Translations under genes and position numbers: made by a program
Assembly: GCA_027943745.1 (NCBI GenBank)
Contig: AP025763.1
Location: forward strand, 1,426,001-1,490,000
DNA from: Neptuniibacter victor
GTDB taxonomy: Bacteria > Pseudomonadota > Gammaproteobacteria > Pseudomonadales > Balneatricaceae
DNA: 64,000 bases
Reading direction: 5' to 3'
Shown: positions 8,697-17,793 of the stretch, piece by piece
Numbering within the stretch: the stretch's first letter is position 1
How the letters are laid out: each line of letters starts with the position of its first letter
The notes under the pieces: generated by a model
The model's input: only the letters and a program-made list of their open reading frames with translations
Databases searched by the model: none
Told to the model about the DNA's origin: nothing

Positions 8697-9331
8697 ATGC
8701 CTTCAATTTAGCAGCGTCAGGATTTCTAAATTTTACGAAATCGAATTAAAAATTCTTTCTAGAATTCTTTTCTTTGAGTTCATTTATTTGGTAACTAAGT
8801 GAGCATTGATTGAGTGCTATTTTGATTTGAGTCGGGGTGATTGAACTTATTAACATCTTCTGTGGATAAGTCTGTTAGCAGTTTTTGGTTAGATTGCTGA
8901 AGTGCTAGTAATTATGGGCTTATCAGCGTTTTGCTTGAAAAATCACCATATCAGAAAGTTCTTATTTTTCAGTAGGTTAAAGGTGGTATTTAGAGGTAGG
9001 TATTTGGGGTTTTGTTGGCAGAGTCAATATTTATTTCTAGATAATAGTCACTTTATTTTCTGAATATCTTTTCAATACCTATTGATACTTTTGTTTCGAT
9101 CTGAATAACTTTTATGCTGCAAGTATCATATGCTTAGGTAACAACTAAGTAGGTACTTGTTAGGTTTCTTAGGTGGGGGCAGGTTCAGCGTGTAATCACT
9201 TAAAGAAGGGATGTATCTTCGCTAGTTGAAGCATAAGGCGGTATAGCGAGCCTCTTGGGTAGGAGCATTGAAGCGGATAAGGAGGGCTTGGCAAGGGTTG
9301 GCCTTTAATCTTTACGGTTAAGGTATAAAGC
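8697..9331. other. 635-bp gene-free AT-rich region
   Basis: Between the RNA terminator and the converging EAL-HDOD gene I see no frame with a ribosome site or family signal, and no strong terminator. Short open frames on the minus strand overlap the next gene out of frame and look like shadows. The region is clearly more AT-rich than the coding sequence around it. Confidence 0.5.
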
Positions 9332-10555
9332 TTAGCTTTCAATCTCTTTAAGTGTATCGAGTACCCACTGTAAGCTTTCATCTTGAGCGGATGCCAGCGC
9401 TTCAACGATACTTTCATTTTCTAGCTTCTCCCATTGAGCACTCATAAAATTTTGTACGTCTGTCAATAATTGCCCAAGAGGCCCTTTTCCTGAAAGTAGG
9501 GCTTGGGATATATCGGCAGAAATTGGAAGCTGTCTCATAATATCTTTAAGTTCAAGGTTTAGCATTGCATCGATACCAGAGAGCATACCTGTCATAAAAG
9601 CGGTGCTTGGGTTTATTGCACCATAATGCTTGGAAACTACTTCGCACATACGGGCACGTCTTAATACTTCTCTGCTTAACTCGTTCGCCGTGTTTGTGTT
9701 CTGAGTCGTACTAATGAGTATTGCCCATTTTTTTAGTTCATCCATACCTAAAGCGATTATGGCTTCAGCAATACTGCTTATATCTCTAGAGAGAGAGAAT
9801 CTGGCAGAGTTGACTATCTTAAGTAGTCTCAGCACTAATTCGGGGTCTTTACATACAATTGCTTCTAATGATTGGGGAGAGGCATCAGTATTTTCTAACT
9901 CGGCAACGAGTTGCAACATGGTTATATCATTACCAGACAGTTTCCGTCCTTGAACTAGTTGTGGTCGGCAAAAGAAGTAGCCTTGAAATAGCTCAAATCC
10001 CAAGGTTTTGCAGTATTGAAACTCTTGGTGTGTTTCCACTTTTTCCGCGAGCAGCGTGACATCATGTTTTTTGAGTTCGTCAATATGCTCAATTAATTGT
10101 GTGGGTGATAGTTGTTGAATATCTATTTTTACTATTTTGGCTAGCTTCAGTGCAGGTTCCCAGCTTTGATCATACATGAAGTCATCTAAGGCAATACGAT
10201 AACCTTTGGCGACAATGTCACTGAGCTGTTGCATTATTTCATCTGTAATTGAGACGTCTTCTAAGACTTCTAAGACTAGCGCTTCGGGTTTAAGCGAGGG
10301 CATATTACCGTTATAGAGCCACTCAGCATTAAAATTTATAAATGCAGGGAGTGTTCTTATACGCCCATTTTGCAAAATACTGCTGTAGGCGTGGAGTAGT
10401 ACTTCAGCTGTTGCTTGAGTCCCATTAAATGGTAGCTGAGGGCCAACACCCTCGGCATCGCGATACAGAAGTTCATACGCGATCGTGTTCAGGTCTTTAT
10501 CAAATATAGGTTGGCGAGCAAGCAGAATAGATGAAGCCAAGGTGTTTTCTCTCAC
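9332..10555 (-). CDS. EAL-HDOD two-domain signalling protein
   Basis: The 407-residue protein begins with a degenerate EAL domain (about 8-200) and ends with an HDOD domain (about 200-390). The EAL signature itself reads YELLYR, so the first catalytic Glu-Ala-Leu motif is altered. The DDF segment (ALDDFMYDQSW) and EKVE are still present, so c-di-GMP binding is more likely than hydrolysis. The HDOD part has the LLKIVNSARFS core. Such proteins (COG3434) act as adaptors in motility, biofilm or stress signalling. The start is a GTG at 10555 with no clear Shine-Dalgarno; no in-frame ATG follows near the N-terminus. It is transcribed toward the GGA-rich RNA locus. Confidence 0.85.
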   Translation of the reverse strand: MRENTLASSILLARQPIFDKDLNTIAYELLYRDAEGVGPQLPFNGTQATAEVLLHAYSSILQNGRIRTLPAFINFNAEWLYNGNMPSLKPEALVLEVLEDVSITDEIMQQLSDIVAKGYRIALDDFMYDQSWEPALKLAKIVKIDIQQLSPTQLIEHIDELKKHDVTLLAEKVETHQEFQYCKTLGFELFQGYFFCRPQLVQGRKLSGNDITMLQLVAELENTDASPQSLEAIVCKDPELVLRLLKIVNSARFSLSRDISSIAEAIIALGMDELKKWAILISTTQNTNTANELSREVLRRARMCEVVSKHYGAINPSTAFMTGMLSGIDAMLNLELKDIMRQLPISADISQALLSGKGPLGQLLTDVQNFMSAQWEKLENESIVEALASAQDESLQWVLDTLKEIES

Positions 10556-10718
10556 AGTCAGTTTTATTATTTTTATTAGTTATTACTGAAAATAATAGCG
10601 GCTAAATGAGGATAAAACGACCCTTTTAAATATATGGTTAACATCTTCCTTTTTTAAAATATGCAAACTGTATTTGGCTTACGTTAACAAGACTTCAATA
10701 CGGTTTATAATAATTCCA

Positions 10719-11519
10719 CTATTTATTTCTAAGATCAGCTAGATGTTGTTTGATAATTTGCCAAGCGGGCAAACCTTTTTCGCGGAGGTTTTTGAGAACG
10801 TCACCATCAAAATCACACAAAACTGCTTCTTGGTAAGAGGGGCGCTCCATACATTTATTAAACCATCTGGCGACGTTTGGGCAATCAAAGAAAAGTTCTT
10901 GCCAGCCAAATTGGTAGATAGTTTGAAAATAGGGGGCTAAGCAAATATCGGCTAAGGTGAAGTCGTTACTTACGATCCACTCTTGTTGTGATAAGGCTTG
11001 TTCCATTTTTAAAATGGTTGAACGATAAGTCTTAATAGAATCGATAACGTCAGGCGCTTCTAAGCCCATTTTTACTAAACGTTTTTGGCGCTCTCGGCGA
11101 GGCTTTTCAGGAATTTTTTCTAGTAATTGATTGCGTTCCTCTTCACTTTTTTTCATCAGTTCCGGTCGCATTATGATAGGCCACTGTAAGGCACCACAAG
11201 AAGGGTGTAATTTCGTGTCGACATGCTTCATCCAGAAGCGCATCTGCGCACGCTCATAGGGTGTGGTTGCAGTAAGGGGCTTTTCTGGAAAGGCATCGTC
11301 TAGGTACTCACAAATGATGCTCGACTCAATGATGGGTTTATCATTGTAAACGAGCGTTGGCACAACGCCTAAAGGATTAAGCTGTAAATACTGAGCGGTC
11401 AGATTTTCTTTTTTTGCCAGATCTACATAGATGGCAGACCAATCTAGTTGTTTTTCAGAGAGAACAATTCTTACTTTTTGCGCACAAGGTGACATTGGGT
11501 GGGTATACAGTTCAATCAT
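10719..11519 (-). CDS. Glutathione S-transferase family protein
   Basis: The product (266 aa) has an N-terminal thioredoxin-fold domain (about 1-78) with SPCAQKVRIVLSEK, the cis-proline loop GVVPTLV and the glutathione-contacting IESSIICEYLDD. An all-helical C-terminal domain (about 90-230) contains FTLADICLAPYFQTIYQFGW. Its length exceeds the ~200-220 aa of most bacterial GSTs because of an extra charged insertion (about 130-160) in the helical domain. It is probably a detoxification or dehalogenase/isomerase-like enzyme; the substrate cannot be read from sequence. It is divergent from a LysR regulator across 170 bases that contain a 25-bp palindrome, so that regulator may control it. Confidence 0.88.
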   Translation of the reverse strand: MIELYTHPMSPCAQKVRIVLSEKQLDWSAIYVDLAKKENLTAQYLQLNPLGVVPTLVYNDKPIIESSIICEYLDDAFPEKPLTATTPYERAQMRFWMKHVDTKLHPSCGALQWPIIMRPELMKKSEEERNQLLEKIPEKPRRERQKRLVKMGLEAPDVIDSIKTYRSTILKMEQALSQQEWIVSNDFTLADICLAPYFQTIYQFGWQELFFDCPNVARWFNKCMERPSYQEAVLCDFDGDVLKNLREKGLPAWQIIKQHLADLRNK

Positions 11520-11628
11520 CAGATATTTCCATCAGTTATTGAGAGTTAGCTTCTCTCATTTCATATAGCTCTCATGATCTCTAGCTTATTTGAGTGATCT
11601 TTGTTGATAAATATCATAAATGTCATAG

Positions 11629-11653
11629 TATTTATGAAGCAGTTTCATAAATA
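11629..11653. promoter_or_regulatory. 25-bp palindrome between divergent GST and LysR genes
   Basis: TATTTATGAA (11629-11638) and TTCATAAATA (11644-11653) form a perfect 10-bp inverted repeat around GCAGT. A related half-site, ATCATAAATG, lies just upstream near 11614. Its position 18 bases before the putative ancestral ATG of the LysR gene suggests an operator for divergent auto-regulation. Confidence 0.65.
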
Positions 11654-11689
11654 TAGTTGAGTTTCAAATAATGAATCAGCTGGGCTGAG

Positions 11690-12568
11690 ATGCAAGTATT
11701 TGTTGAATCGGTAAAGCTGGGAGGGTTCTCTGCGGCGGGGCGCTCCCTTGGTTTGTCCCCGTCAGCTGTCAGTAAACTGGTGTCTCGGCTTGAGGAAAGG
11801 TTATCGGTTCGTTTGTTGAATAGAACGACTCGCCAGATTAATTTGACCGAAGCTGGGCATAGCTTTTATCAGCGCTGCATAGAAATTCTTCATGAGATCG
11901 ATGACGCAGAAACAGAAATATCTGAGTTTGGTTTATCGCCGAGTGGCATCGTTAAAATTAATTGCTCGCCAGGATTTGCACAGCACCAATTGCTTGCGCT
12001 TTTGCCTGACTTTCAAGCTAAGTATCCCTCTGTAAAAGTGGATTTACAATTAACAGGCAAAGTCGTAGATCTGGTTGCAGAAGGCGTTGATGTTGCCATT
12101 CGTCTAGGGGAGTTGAATGATAGTAGTCTAGTGGCAAGTGCTTTAGGGGAAAGTGAGCGGTTTGTTTGCGCTAGTCCAGAATACGTAAACACTTATGGAA
12201 TACCTGAGACGCCAAAAGATCTGTTAAATCATAACTGCTTGTTATTATCGACTAGCGATAGTTTTAATCGTTGGGAATTTATTGACTCTCAAGGAGATGA
12301 AAGCTGCATAGATGTGTCGGGGCAGTTTATTACGGACAATGTTGAAACCTTATATAGCTACGCGCTTCAAGGGGCTGGCGTGGTGAGGTTATCTGGGTTT
12401 ATGGTAAATAAAACGGTAGCAGAGGGGCGTTTGGTTATCCTATTGCCAGAATATCGCACTAATAAACAATGGGTGCATGCGGTATATCCTCATCGTCGTT
12501 TTTTGCCATTTAAAGTGCGAGCCTTCATCGATTTTTTAAAATCAAACTTAAAAACAGATAACTGGTAG
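11690..12568 (+). CDS. LysR-family transcriptional regulator
   Basis: The 292-residue product has the N-terminal winged helix (SAAGRSLGLSPSAVSKLVSRLE, about residues 14-35, then LLNRTTRQINLTEAG) and a C-terminal periplasmic-binding-protein-like effector domain. Most relatives carry about six more residues (M-N-Q-L-x-x-M-x-x-F-V). Here an ATG at 11671 would encode MNQLG and then meet TGA. Removal of one base (T near 11686) would join it in frame as MNQLGEMQVFVES. Translation from the ATG at 11690 keeps nearly all of helix 1, so the protein may still work. It is divergent from the GST gene and probably regulates it and itself. Confidence 0.88.
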   Translation: MQVFVESVKLGGFSAAGRSLGLSPSAVSKLVSRLEERLSVRLLNRTTRQINLTEAGHSFYQRCIEILHEIDDAETEISEFGLSPSGIVKINCSPGFAQHQLLALLPDFQAKYPSVKVDLQLTGKVVDLVAEGVDVAIRLGELNDSSLVASALGESERFVCASPEYVNTYGIPETPKDLLNHNCLLLSTSDSFNRWEFIDSQGDESCIDVSGQFITDNVETLYSYALQGAGVVRLSGFMVNKTVAEGRLVILLPEYRTNKQWVHAVYPHRRFLPFKVRAFIDFLKSNLKTDNW

Positions 12569-12611
12569 GGATGAGTTTCCGCATTTTCATTTATCGGCTG
12601 ATTAGGATCAT

Positions 12612-13760
12612 ATGATTACTCGACGTAAATTTATCATCGGTACACTTCCATTAACTTTGTCGGCGTGTACAACCCATGATGCTTTTCGGATCGCACAAAG
12701 TGTCGCGAGAGGGAGTTCCATTGAAGGTGCAGTGACATCGCAGGCGAAAAGTAAGGCAACGGGCTGGGTTACAAATCCTCAATCATTGGTTAACGATGTC
12801 AAACGAATAGACCGTTTTTTAAGCAAGGTTAGCTCGAGCTGGGGCGACCAGGAGAGTATTAAGGCAACCGCAAAAGAGTATGTGAAATACAGTGACGGAT
12901 ACTTAAGTCGGGCTCGAATAAATTTTGATACAGGGATTGTTACGGTTGAAAGTTTGGAGTCTTCACGCCTAAAGAAGCTAATTGTTAATACGCTACTCAC
13001 ACCATTTAATCCTGAACTTGTAGACCTTTTTTCGGATAAAAGTATTCCGTTAGGTGAGGTGCCATTTCTATATAATCAGCTTCATGATAACGAAGCTAAA
13101 GCGATTCGTTGGGAATGGAGAGCTGATCGATTTGCTAGCTATTTGTTAAAGAGGCAGCTTCGTAACAGGTCAATTAGCGATGCTTCAGGTAAAGCGAAGA
13201 CGTTGAGTTACGTCGAATTTCCTTTACTGCAAAATCATAGTTTAAAAAGGAAGCATAAGTATTCAGCCTATGTAGAGCGGTTCGCGATGCAATATGGCTT
13301 AGCCCCTGCGTTGGTATATGCGATTATTGAAACTGAAAGTAATTTTAACCCTTATGCGGTAAGTTGGGTTCCTGCCTATGGACTAATGCAGATTGTACCA
13401 ACGACGGCGGGGCGGGATGCCTTCGAGTTTATTCATGGGTATAAAGGAACACCCTCATCTGCCTATCTATTTAACATTGAAAATAACATACGGATGGGGT
13501 GTGTTTATCTTCATATTCTCAATACTCGTTATTTGGCTAAGATCAGGAACCCCCAGAGTAAAGAATACAGCGTAATCGCAGCCTATAATGGTGGGGCGGG
13601 TAATGTATTGAGAAGCTTTTCTTCCCATAAAACAGAGGCATTAAAATTAATCAATAATGCTTCGCCCGAGCAAGTATGGGCTGTCTTAAGGCGTAATATG
13701 CCGAAGGAAAGTCAGTCTTATTTGGTAAAAGTTACAAAAGCGAAGAAGAAATATAGTTAA
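12612..13760 (+). CDS. mltC: Membrane-bound lytic murein transglycosylase C
   Basis: The product (382 aa) is a lipoprotein: the signal peptide ends in LSAC with the lipid-accepting Cys at 19. An N-terminal MltC-specific domain (about 45-185) contains AKEYVKYSDGYLSRARINFDTG and is followed by the SLT goose-lysozyme-like domain (about 205-370). The catalytic Glu lies in AIIETESNFNPYA, followed by GLMQIVPTTAG and SVIAAYNGGAGNVLR, all family hallmarks. The enzyme cleaves the MurNAc-GlcNAc bond of peptidoglycan with formation of 1,6-anhydroMurNAc at the outer membrane. It is about 20-25 residues longer than E. coli MltC, mostly in the N-terminal linker. Confidence 0.95.
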   Translation: MITRRKFIIGTLPLTLSACTTHDAFRIAQSVARGSSIEGAVTSQAKSKATGWVTNPQSLVNDVKRIDRFLSKVSSSWGDQESIKATAKEYVKYSDGYLSRARINFDTGIVTVESLESSRLKKLIVNTLLTPFNPELVDLFSDKSIPLGEVPFLYNQLHDNEAKAIRWEWRADRFASYLLKRQLRNRSISDASGKAKTLSYVEFPLLQNHSLKRKHKYSAYVERFAMQYGLAPALVYAIIETESNFNPYAVSWVPAYGLMQIVPTTAGRDAFEFIHGYKGTPSSAYLFNIENNIRMGCVYLHILNTRYLAKIRNPQSKEYSVIAAYNGGAGNVLRSFSSHKTEALKLINNASPEQVWAVLRRNMPKESQSYLVKVTKAKKKYS

Positions 13761-13860
13761 TGCAGCTATAATTTTTTATATATTGATCTACCACATAGGA
13801 TCAATCTCGGTGACTCGTTAAGGTTGCTTGAATGTCTCAATGGATGAGTAAGAGCGTAAA

Positions 13861-16800
13861 ATGCAGAAGCGTGGATTGTCACCTCTCAATAAAATTAAGT
13901 TAGTACTTCTCGGTGGAGGGGCGCTGGCTCTATTCTTATTGGTGACTTACTTAAGTGTGTCCCTAAAGGCTTCAAATGTGTCTAATTGGACACTTGATGC
14001 TGCGCATTCTGCACGTCAGCTCGCAGGCTGGATTGATTCTGAACTTGAGCAAGCAAAATCTCGTTTGCTTTATATATCTAAGTTACCTCCTTTTACCGGA
14101 GCACTTGATAGAGAAATGGTTGCTTTATCGGTAAATGGTATACCTCAAGGCGCCGATTTTGCCCGTAGGGAGGTGTTAGATTGGACCTTGCAGGAAAATA
14201 CTCATGGATTTAGTGTTCTTTTCATCCTCTTTCCTAATGGCGATCATTATCTTTCTCACCCCTTTTCAGTTCAGGCAGCCTTGCAAACGTATAATCTTTC
14301 TCACCGAACATATTTTCAAAAAGCGACATCATATAAACAGCCGGTACTTTCTAATGCCTTTGTTGGTGCAGATGGCGTACCTGCAGTTGCGCTAGATATC
14401 CCTATTCTAAATGCTGATGATCAGATTGTGTCTCATCTCGGCGGCGTACTTCATTTAAGTATGATGTCGGAACTGTTGAGTAACCAGGGACGTCAGGGCC
14501 TAAAGGAACGTTACTTTTTATTGGATAGAAAAGGTAATGAGGTCGTTAAAACAGGGCTTGATCACAAGCAGTTCCTTCACGTGAAGGCGCTATTAAAAGG
14601 AAGATATTCTTGGCATGCTCTAGAGGGCAATTATCCCTACCTTACGGGTGTTATTAAGCAGCAGGGCGATGAAGAGCAGCTGGTTATTCTTGTTCGTTTG
14701 CAAAATGGTTGGACCCTAGGGGTTACGTCAGACCTTCAAACGGTTTCGGAGCAGTTTTCAGAAGAAATAACACATACAGCTCTTATTGCAGCTTTTTTAA
14801 TCTCTTTAATTATTGGCGCGAGTGTTCTTCTGGTTCAAAAAATTGGTTTTAAATGGCAGCTCGCTGAAAAGGGCTTAAAAGATAGTAATGATCAATTAGA
14901 GCATAGGGTTGAGCGCAGAACGGATCAATTACTGAAACGTGAAAAAGTGATACAGGATGCGCGTGATCGTCTTCAAGATATCATAGAGGCTACCCGGGTA
15001 GGGACTTGGGAGTGGGAGTTAACAAGTGGGCACTGTACCTTTAATCGTCGCTGGGCTGAGATAATTGGCTATGATTTAGCTGAGTTGACGCCTCATTTCG
15101 ATACTTGGGCCAACCTCGTTCATGAGGATGATCTTATAAAGACTAAAGCTCAACTTGATCAACAGTTAGAGGGAAAAATCGAGCATTTTTGTTGTGAACT
15201 TAGAATGCGCCATAAGAACGGGAATTGGGTTTGGGTGCTGAGTCAGGGCAGAGTTACCGAAAGGAGTGTTGCTGGAGAGCCTCTAAGGATGTCTGGTACG
15301 CACGTAGAGATAACCGATCAAAAGAAGGCGGAGAAAGAGCTTAAGATGGCCGCCAGTGTTTTTTCGCATGCAAGGGAAGGTATCTTAATCACCGATGCTA
15401 TGGGCGTTATCGTCGATGTGAATGAGACGTTCACTCACCTGACAGGGTATTCGAAAGAGGAGTCTATCGGGCGTAACCCAAGTTTTCTAAAATCAGGGCT
15501 GCAAGCAGAATCTTTTTATCGTGAGCTTTGGGAGGCTCTGTTAAGAGATGGTCATTGGAGTGGTGAGATATGGAATCGTAAAAAGTCAGGCGATTTCTTT
15601 GCTGAATTATTAACCATAAGTGCGGTGAAGGATTCTGATGATAGTGTCAATAATTATGTCGCACTGTTCTCAGATATCACACGCAGTAAAATGAATGAAC
15701 AGCGTTTAGAGCATGTGGCTCATTACGATGCATTGACTGATCTGCCCAATCGAATTTTGCTTGCAGATCGTCTGAAACAAGCATTGCTCTTGGCGAATAG
15801 GAAGCAGGAGTACGTGGTTGTCGCGTACTTAGATTTAGATGGGTTTAAGCAGATTAATGATCGTTATGGCCACGATCAAGGGGATCTTCTACTCATAGAG
15901 GTCTCGAGGCGAATGAAGGCCTGTTTACGAAAAAGCGATACTATTGCGCGATTGGGGGGCGATGAATTTGTTGCGGTCTTAACCGGGTTTTCGCATGTAG
16001 ATGAGAGCCTTCCTCTCCTAGAGCGTTTGCTTGAGTCGGCTTCTTTGCCTGTGATGAATAAGCAGAGAAAACTACAGGTATCAGCAAGTTTGGGTGTCAC
16101 ATTCTATCCTCAATTAGATGAGGTCACTGAAGACCAGTTATTGCGCCAAGCTGATCAAGCGATGTACCAAGCAAAAATCGAAGGCAAGAATCGTTATCAC
16201 TTTTTCAACCCAGAAAGAGACCGTGCAGCAAAAGGTTTGAATGAGAACCTTCAAAGTATTAAGAATGCCTTAGAAAATGACGAATTAGCGCTTTATTACC
16301 AGCCAAAAGTAAATATGAGAAGTGGTGAAATCATCGGCATGGAAGCGTTGGCGCGATGGATTCATCCCACTAGAGGTGTTCTACCTCCGTCTGAATTTTT
16401 ACCGATTATTGAAGGGCACGCCTTAAGTGTGCAGTTGGGTGATTGGGTGTTACAAACGGCGCTCAATCAGTTGAATGAGTGGCAGCGACAAGGCGTCTCG
16501 CTTTCTCTTAGCATCAATATAAGCAGCTTGGATATTCAGCAAACTAATTTCATCGATAAATTAAGTGCCGCCCTAACAAAGTTTCCCAATATATCGCCTT
16601 CTCAAATTCAGTTAGAGATTTTAGAAACCAGTGCATTAGAAGATGTAGAACAAGTGTCATCAACAATTGTTGCTTGTCAGGCTTTAGGCGTCTCTTTCTC
16701 GTTAGATGATTTTGGTACCGGTTACTCATCGTTGACTTATCTTAAGCGCCTTCCTGCGGCAGAATTGAAAATTGATCAAAGCTTCGTTAGGGACATGCTG

Positions 16801-17376
16801 GATGATCCTGATGACTTAGCTATTTTGCAAGGGGTGCTCAGTCTTGCTAACGCCTTTAGGCGCAAAGTCATCGCTGAAGGTGTTGAAACCGAATCGCATG
16901 GGGTTATGTTACTGCAATTAGGGTGTGAATTCGGGCAAGGTTATGGGATAGCGAAGCCGATGCCAGAGTATGATGTTATTCCATGGATTACTTCCTGGAA
17001 ACCAGATAAAAGATGGAGCGATACGCCTCGATTCAGCAGTGAACATGCGGTTATTTTAAATGCCATTGTTGAACATAGAGCGTGGGTTCGAAATGTAATA
17101 TCTAAGTACGCTAACGGGGAAAACTCGGAACAAATTATTGATCTTCATAACTGCTATCTAGGTCGTTGGTTCGAAAATGATGGCAAGGATTTTATGACTC
17201 GTAGCCCGTCATCTGAGGCGATTCATCTTAAGCACAGGGAGGTTCATCAGATTGCGGCAGGTTTGGTTATTCTATCGCAACAAGGTAAAACAGAGGAAAT
17301 ACAGCAAGAGCTCAACTCTTTGAGCAGGGCAAGTCAGAAACTAATCAGCTTGCTAGAGGAGTTGACCCTTATTTAA
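13861..17376 (+). CDS. Cache-PAS-PAS-GGDEF-EAL protein with C-terminal CZB zinc domain
   Basis: This 1171-residue membrane sensor has a TM helix (about 11-31), a periplasmic double-Cache-like domain (about 35-305), a second TM helix (about 307-326), a coiled coil, and two PAS domains (about 365-490 and 495-615). GGDEF follows (RLGGDEF near 697-703), then EAL (GMEALARW near 826). Both enzyme signatures are intact, as are the EAL metal and base motifs DDFGTGYSS and KIDQSFV, so synthesis and hydrolysis of c-di-GMP are both possible. The last ~100 residues form a CZB domain: His in HRAW (~1069), Cys in NCYLGRWF, and later HxxVH. CZB binds zinc and in E. coli DgcZ inhibits the cyclase. Having CZB behind an EAL domain is an unusual arrangement. 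Confidence 0.93.
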   Translation: MQKRGLSPLNKIKLVLLGGGALALFLLVTYLSVSLKASNVSNWTLDAAHSARQLAGWIDSELEQAKSRLLYISKLPPFTGALDREMVALSVNGIPQGADFARREVLDWTLQENTHGFSVLFILFPNGDHYLSHPFSVQAALQTYNLSHRTYFQKATSYKQPVLSNAFVGADGVPAVALDIPILNADDQIVSHLGGVLHLSMMSELLSNQGRQGLKERYFLLDRKGNEVVKTGLDHKQFLHVKALLKGRYSWHALEGNYPYLTGVIKQQGDEEQLVILVRLQNGWTLGVTSDLQTVSEQFSEEITHTALIAAFLISLIIGASVLLVQKIGFKWQLAEKGLKDSNDQLEHRVERRTDQLLKREKVIQDARDRLQDIIEATRVGTWEWELTSGHCTFNRRWAEIIGYDLAELTPHFDTWANLVHEDDLIKTKAQLDQQLEGKIEHFCCELRMRHKNGNWVWVLSQGRVTERSVAGEPLRMSGTHVEITDQKKAEKELKMAASVFSHAREGILITDAMGVIVDVNETFTHLTGYSKEESIGRNPSFLKSGLQAESFYRELWEALLRDGHWSGEIWNRKKSGDFFAELLTISAVKDSDDSVNNYVALFSDITRSKMNEQRLEHVAHYDALTDLPNRILLADRLKQALLLANRKQEYVVVAYLDLDGFKQINDRYGHDQGDLLLIEVSRRMKACLRKSDTIARLGGDEFVAVLTGFSHVDESLPLLERLLESASLPVMNKQRKLQVSASLGVTFYPQLDEVTEDQLLRQADQAMYQAKIEGKNRYHFFNPERDRAAKGLNENLQSIKNALENDELALYYQPKVNMRSGEIIGMEALARWIHPTRGVLPPSEFLPIIEGHALSVQLGDWVLQTALNQLNEWQRQGVSLSLSINISSLDIQQTNFIDKLSAALTKFPNISPSQIQLEILETSALEDVEQVSSTIVACQALGVSFSLDDFGTGYSSLTYLKRLPAAELKIDQSFVRDMLDDPDDLAILQGVLSLANAFRRKVIAEGVETESHGVMLLQLGCEFGQGYGIAKPMPEYDVIPWITSWKPDKRWSDTPRFSSEHAVILNAIVEHRAWVRNVISKYANGENSEQIIDLHNCYLGRWFENDGKDFMTRSPSSEAIHLKHREVHQIAAGLVILSQQGKTEEIQQELNSLSRASQKLISLLEELTLI

Positions 17377-17403
17377 TACACGTTCACAACAAGGAATGTT
17401 GGC

Positions 17404-17652
17404 ATGCGTAGATATACGATAACGATAGTGTTTAGTTTTAGCTTTTTTGGGTGTTCCCAATGGGTAATGGCATCCGAAACGGCTTTAGTAAAAAAGTGTC
17501 AGGCTATTCAGACTGAAATTGATCGGCTGAGCGATCTTAAAAGGAAGGGTGGAGACGCTCGGCAGATGAACCGCTTGCATAAAAAGCGCAATGGATTAAA
17601 AAAACGTTATGGCGATCATGATTGTAAACGCGTTCGACACTTACTGAATTGA
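17404..17652 (+). CDS. Small secreted basic protein, unknown function
   Basis: An 82-residue product with an N-terminal hydrophobic signal segment (about 5-23, cleavage likely after VMA). The short basic mature chain has a predicted helix-turn-helix hairpin (LVKKCQAIQTEIDRLSDLK, then MNRLHKKRNGLKKRYG). Two cysteines (about 31 and 75) bracket the hairpin and could form a disulfide. The shape recalls small periplasmic DUF1090-like proteins, but I cannot assign it to that family with confidence. AAGGAATG precedes the GCATG start, and it follows the c-di-GMP gene by 27 bases. Confidence 0.6.
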   Translation: MRRYTITIVFSFSFFGCSQWVMASETALVKKCQAIQTEIDRLSDLKRKGGDARQMNRLHKKRNGLKKRYGDHDCKRVRHLLN

Positions 17653-17793
17653 ATGAAGTGAGGTAATCCGTTTCAGAGGATTTACAGAGTTTATTAGCGT
17701 CTTAAGTAGAGCGTAGCTTTAAAGTGCATGTACCTTCTTTCGTTTGGTCGCTAAACTATCAATAATTTTTCGGTATTTTTTAGGGAGTGTTTC

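Noticed and set aside
9196-9417. 73-codon minus-strand frame overlapping the end of the EAL-HDOD gene
   Set aside because: It overlaps a well-supported gene out of frame and lacks any recognisable motif; most likely a shadow.
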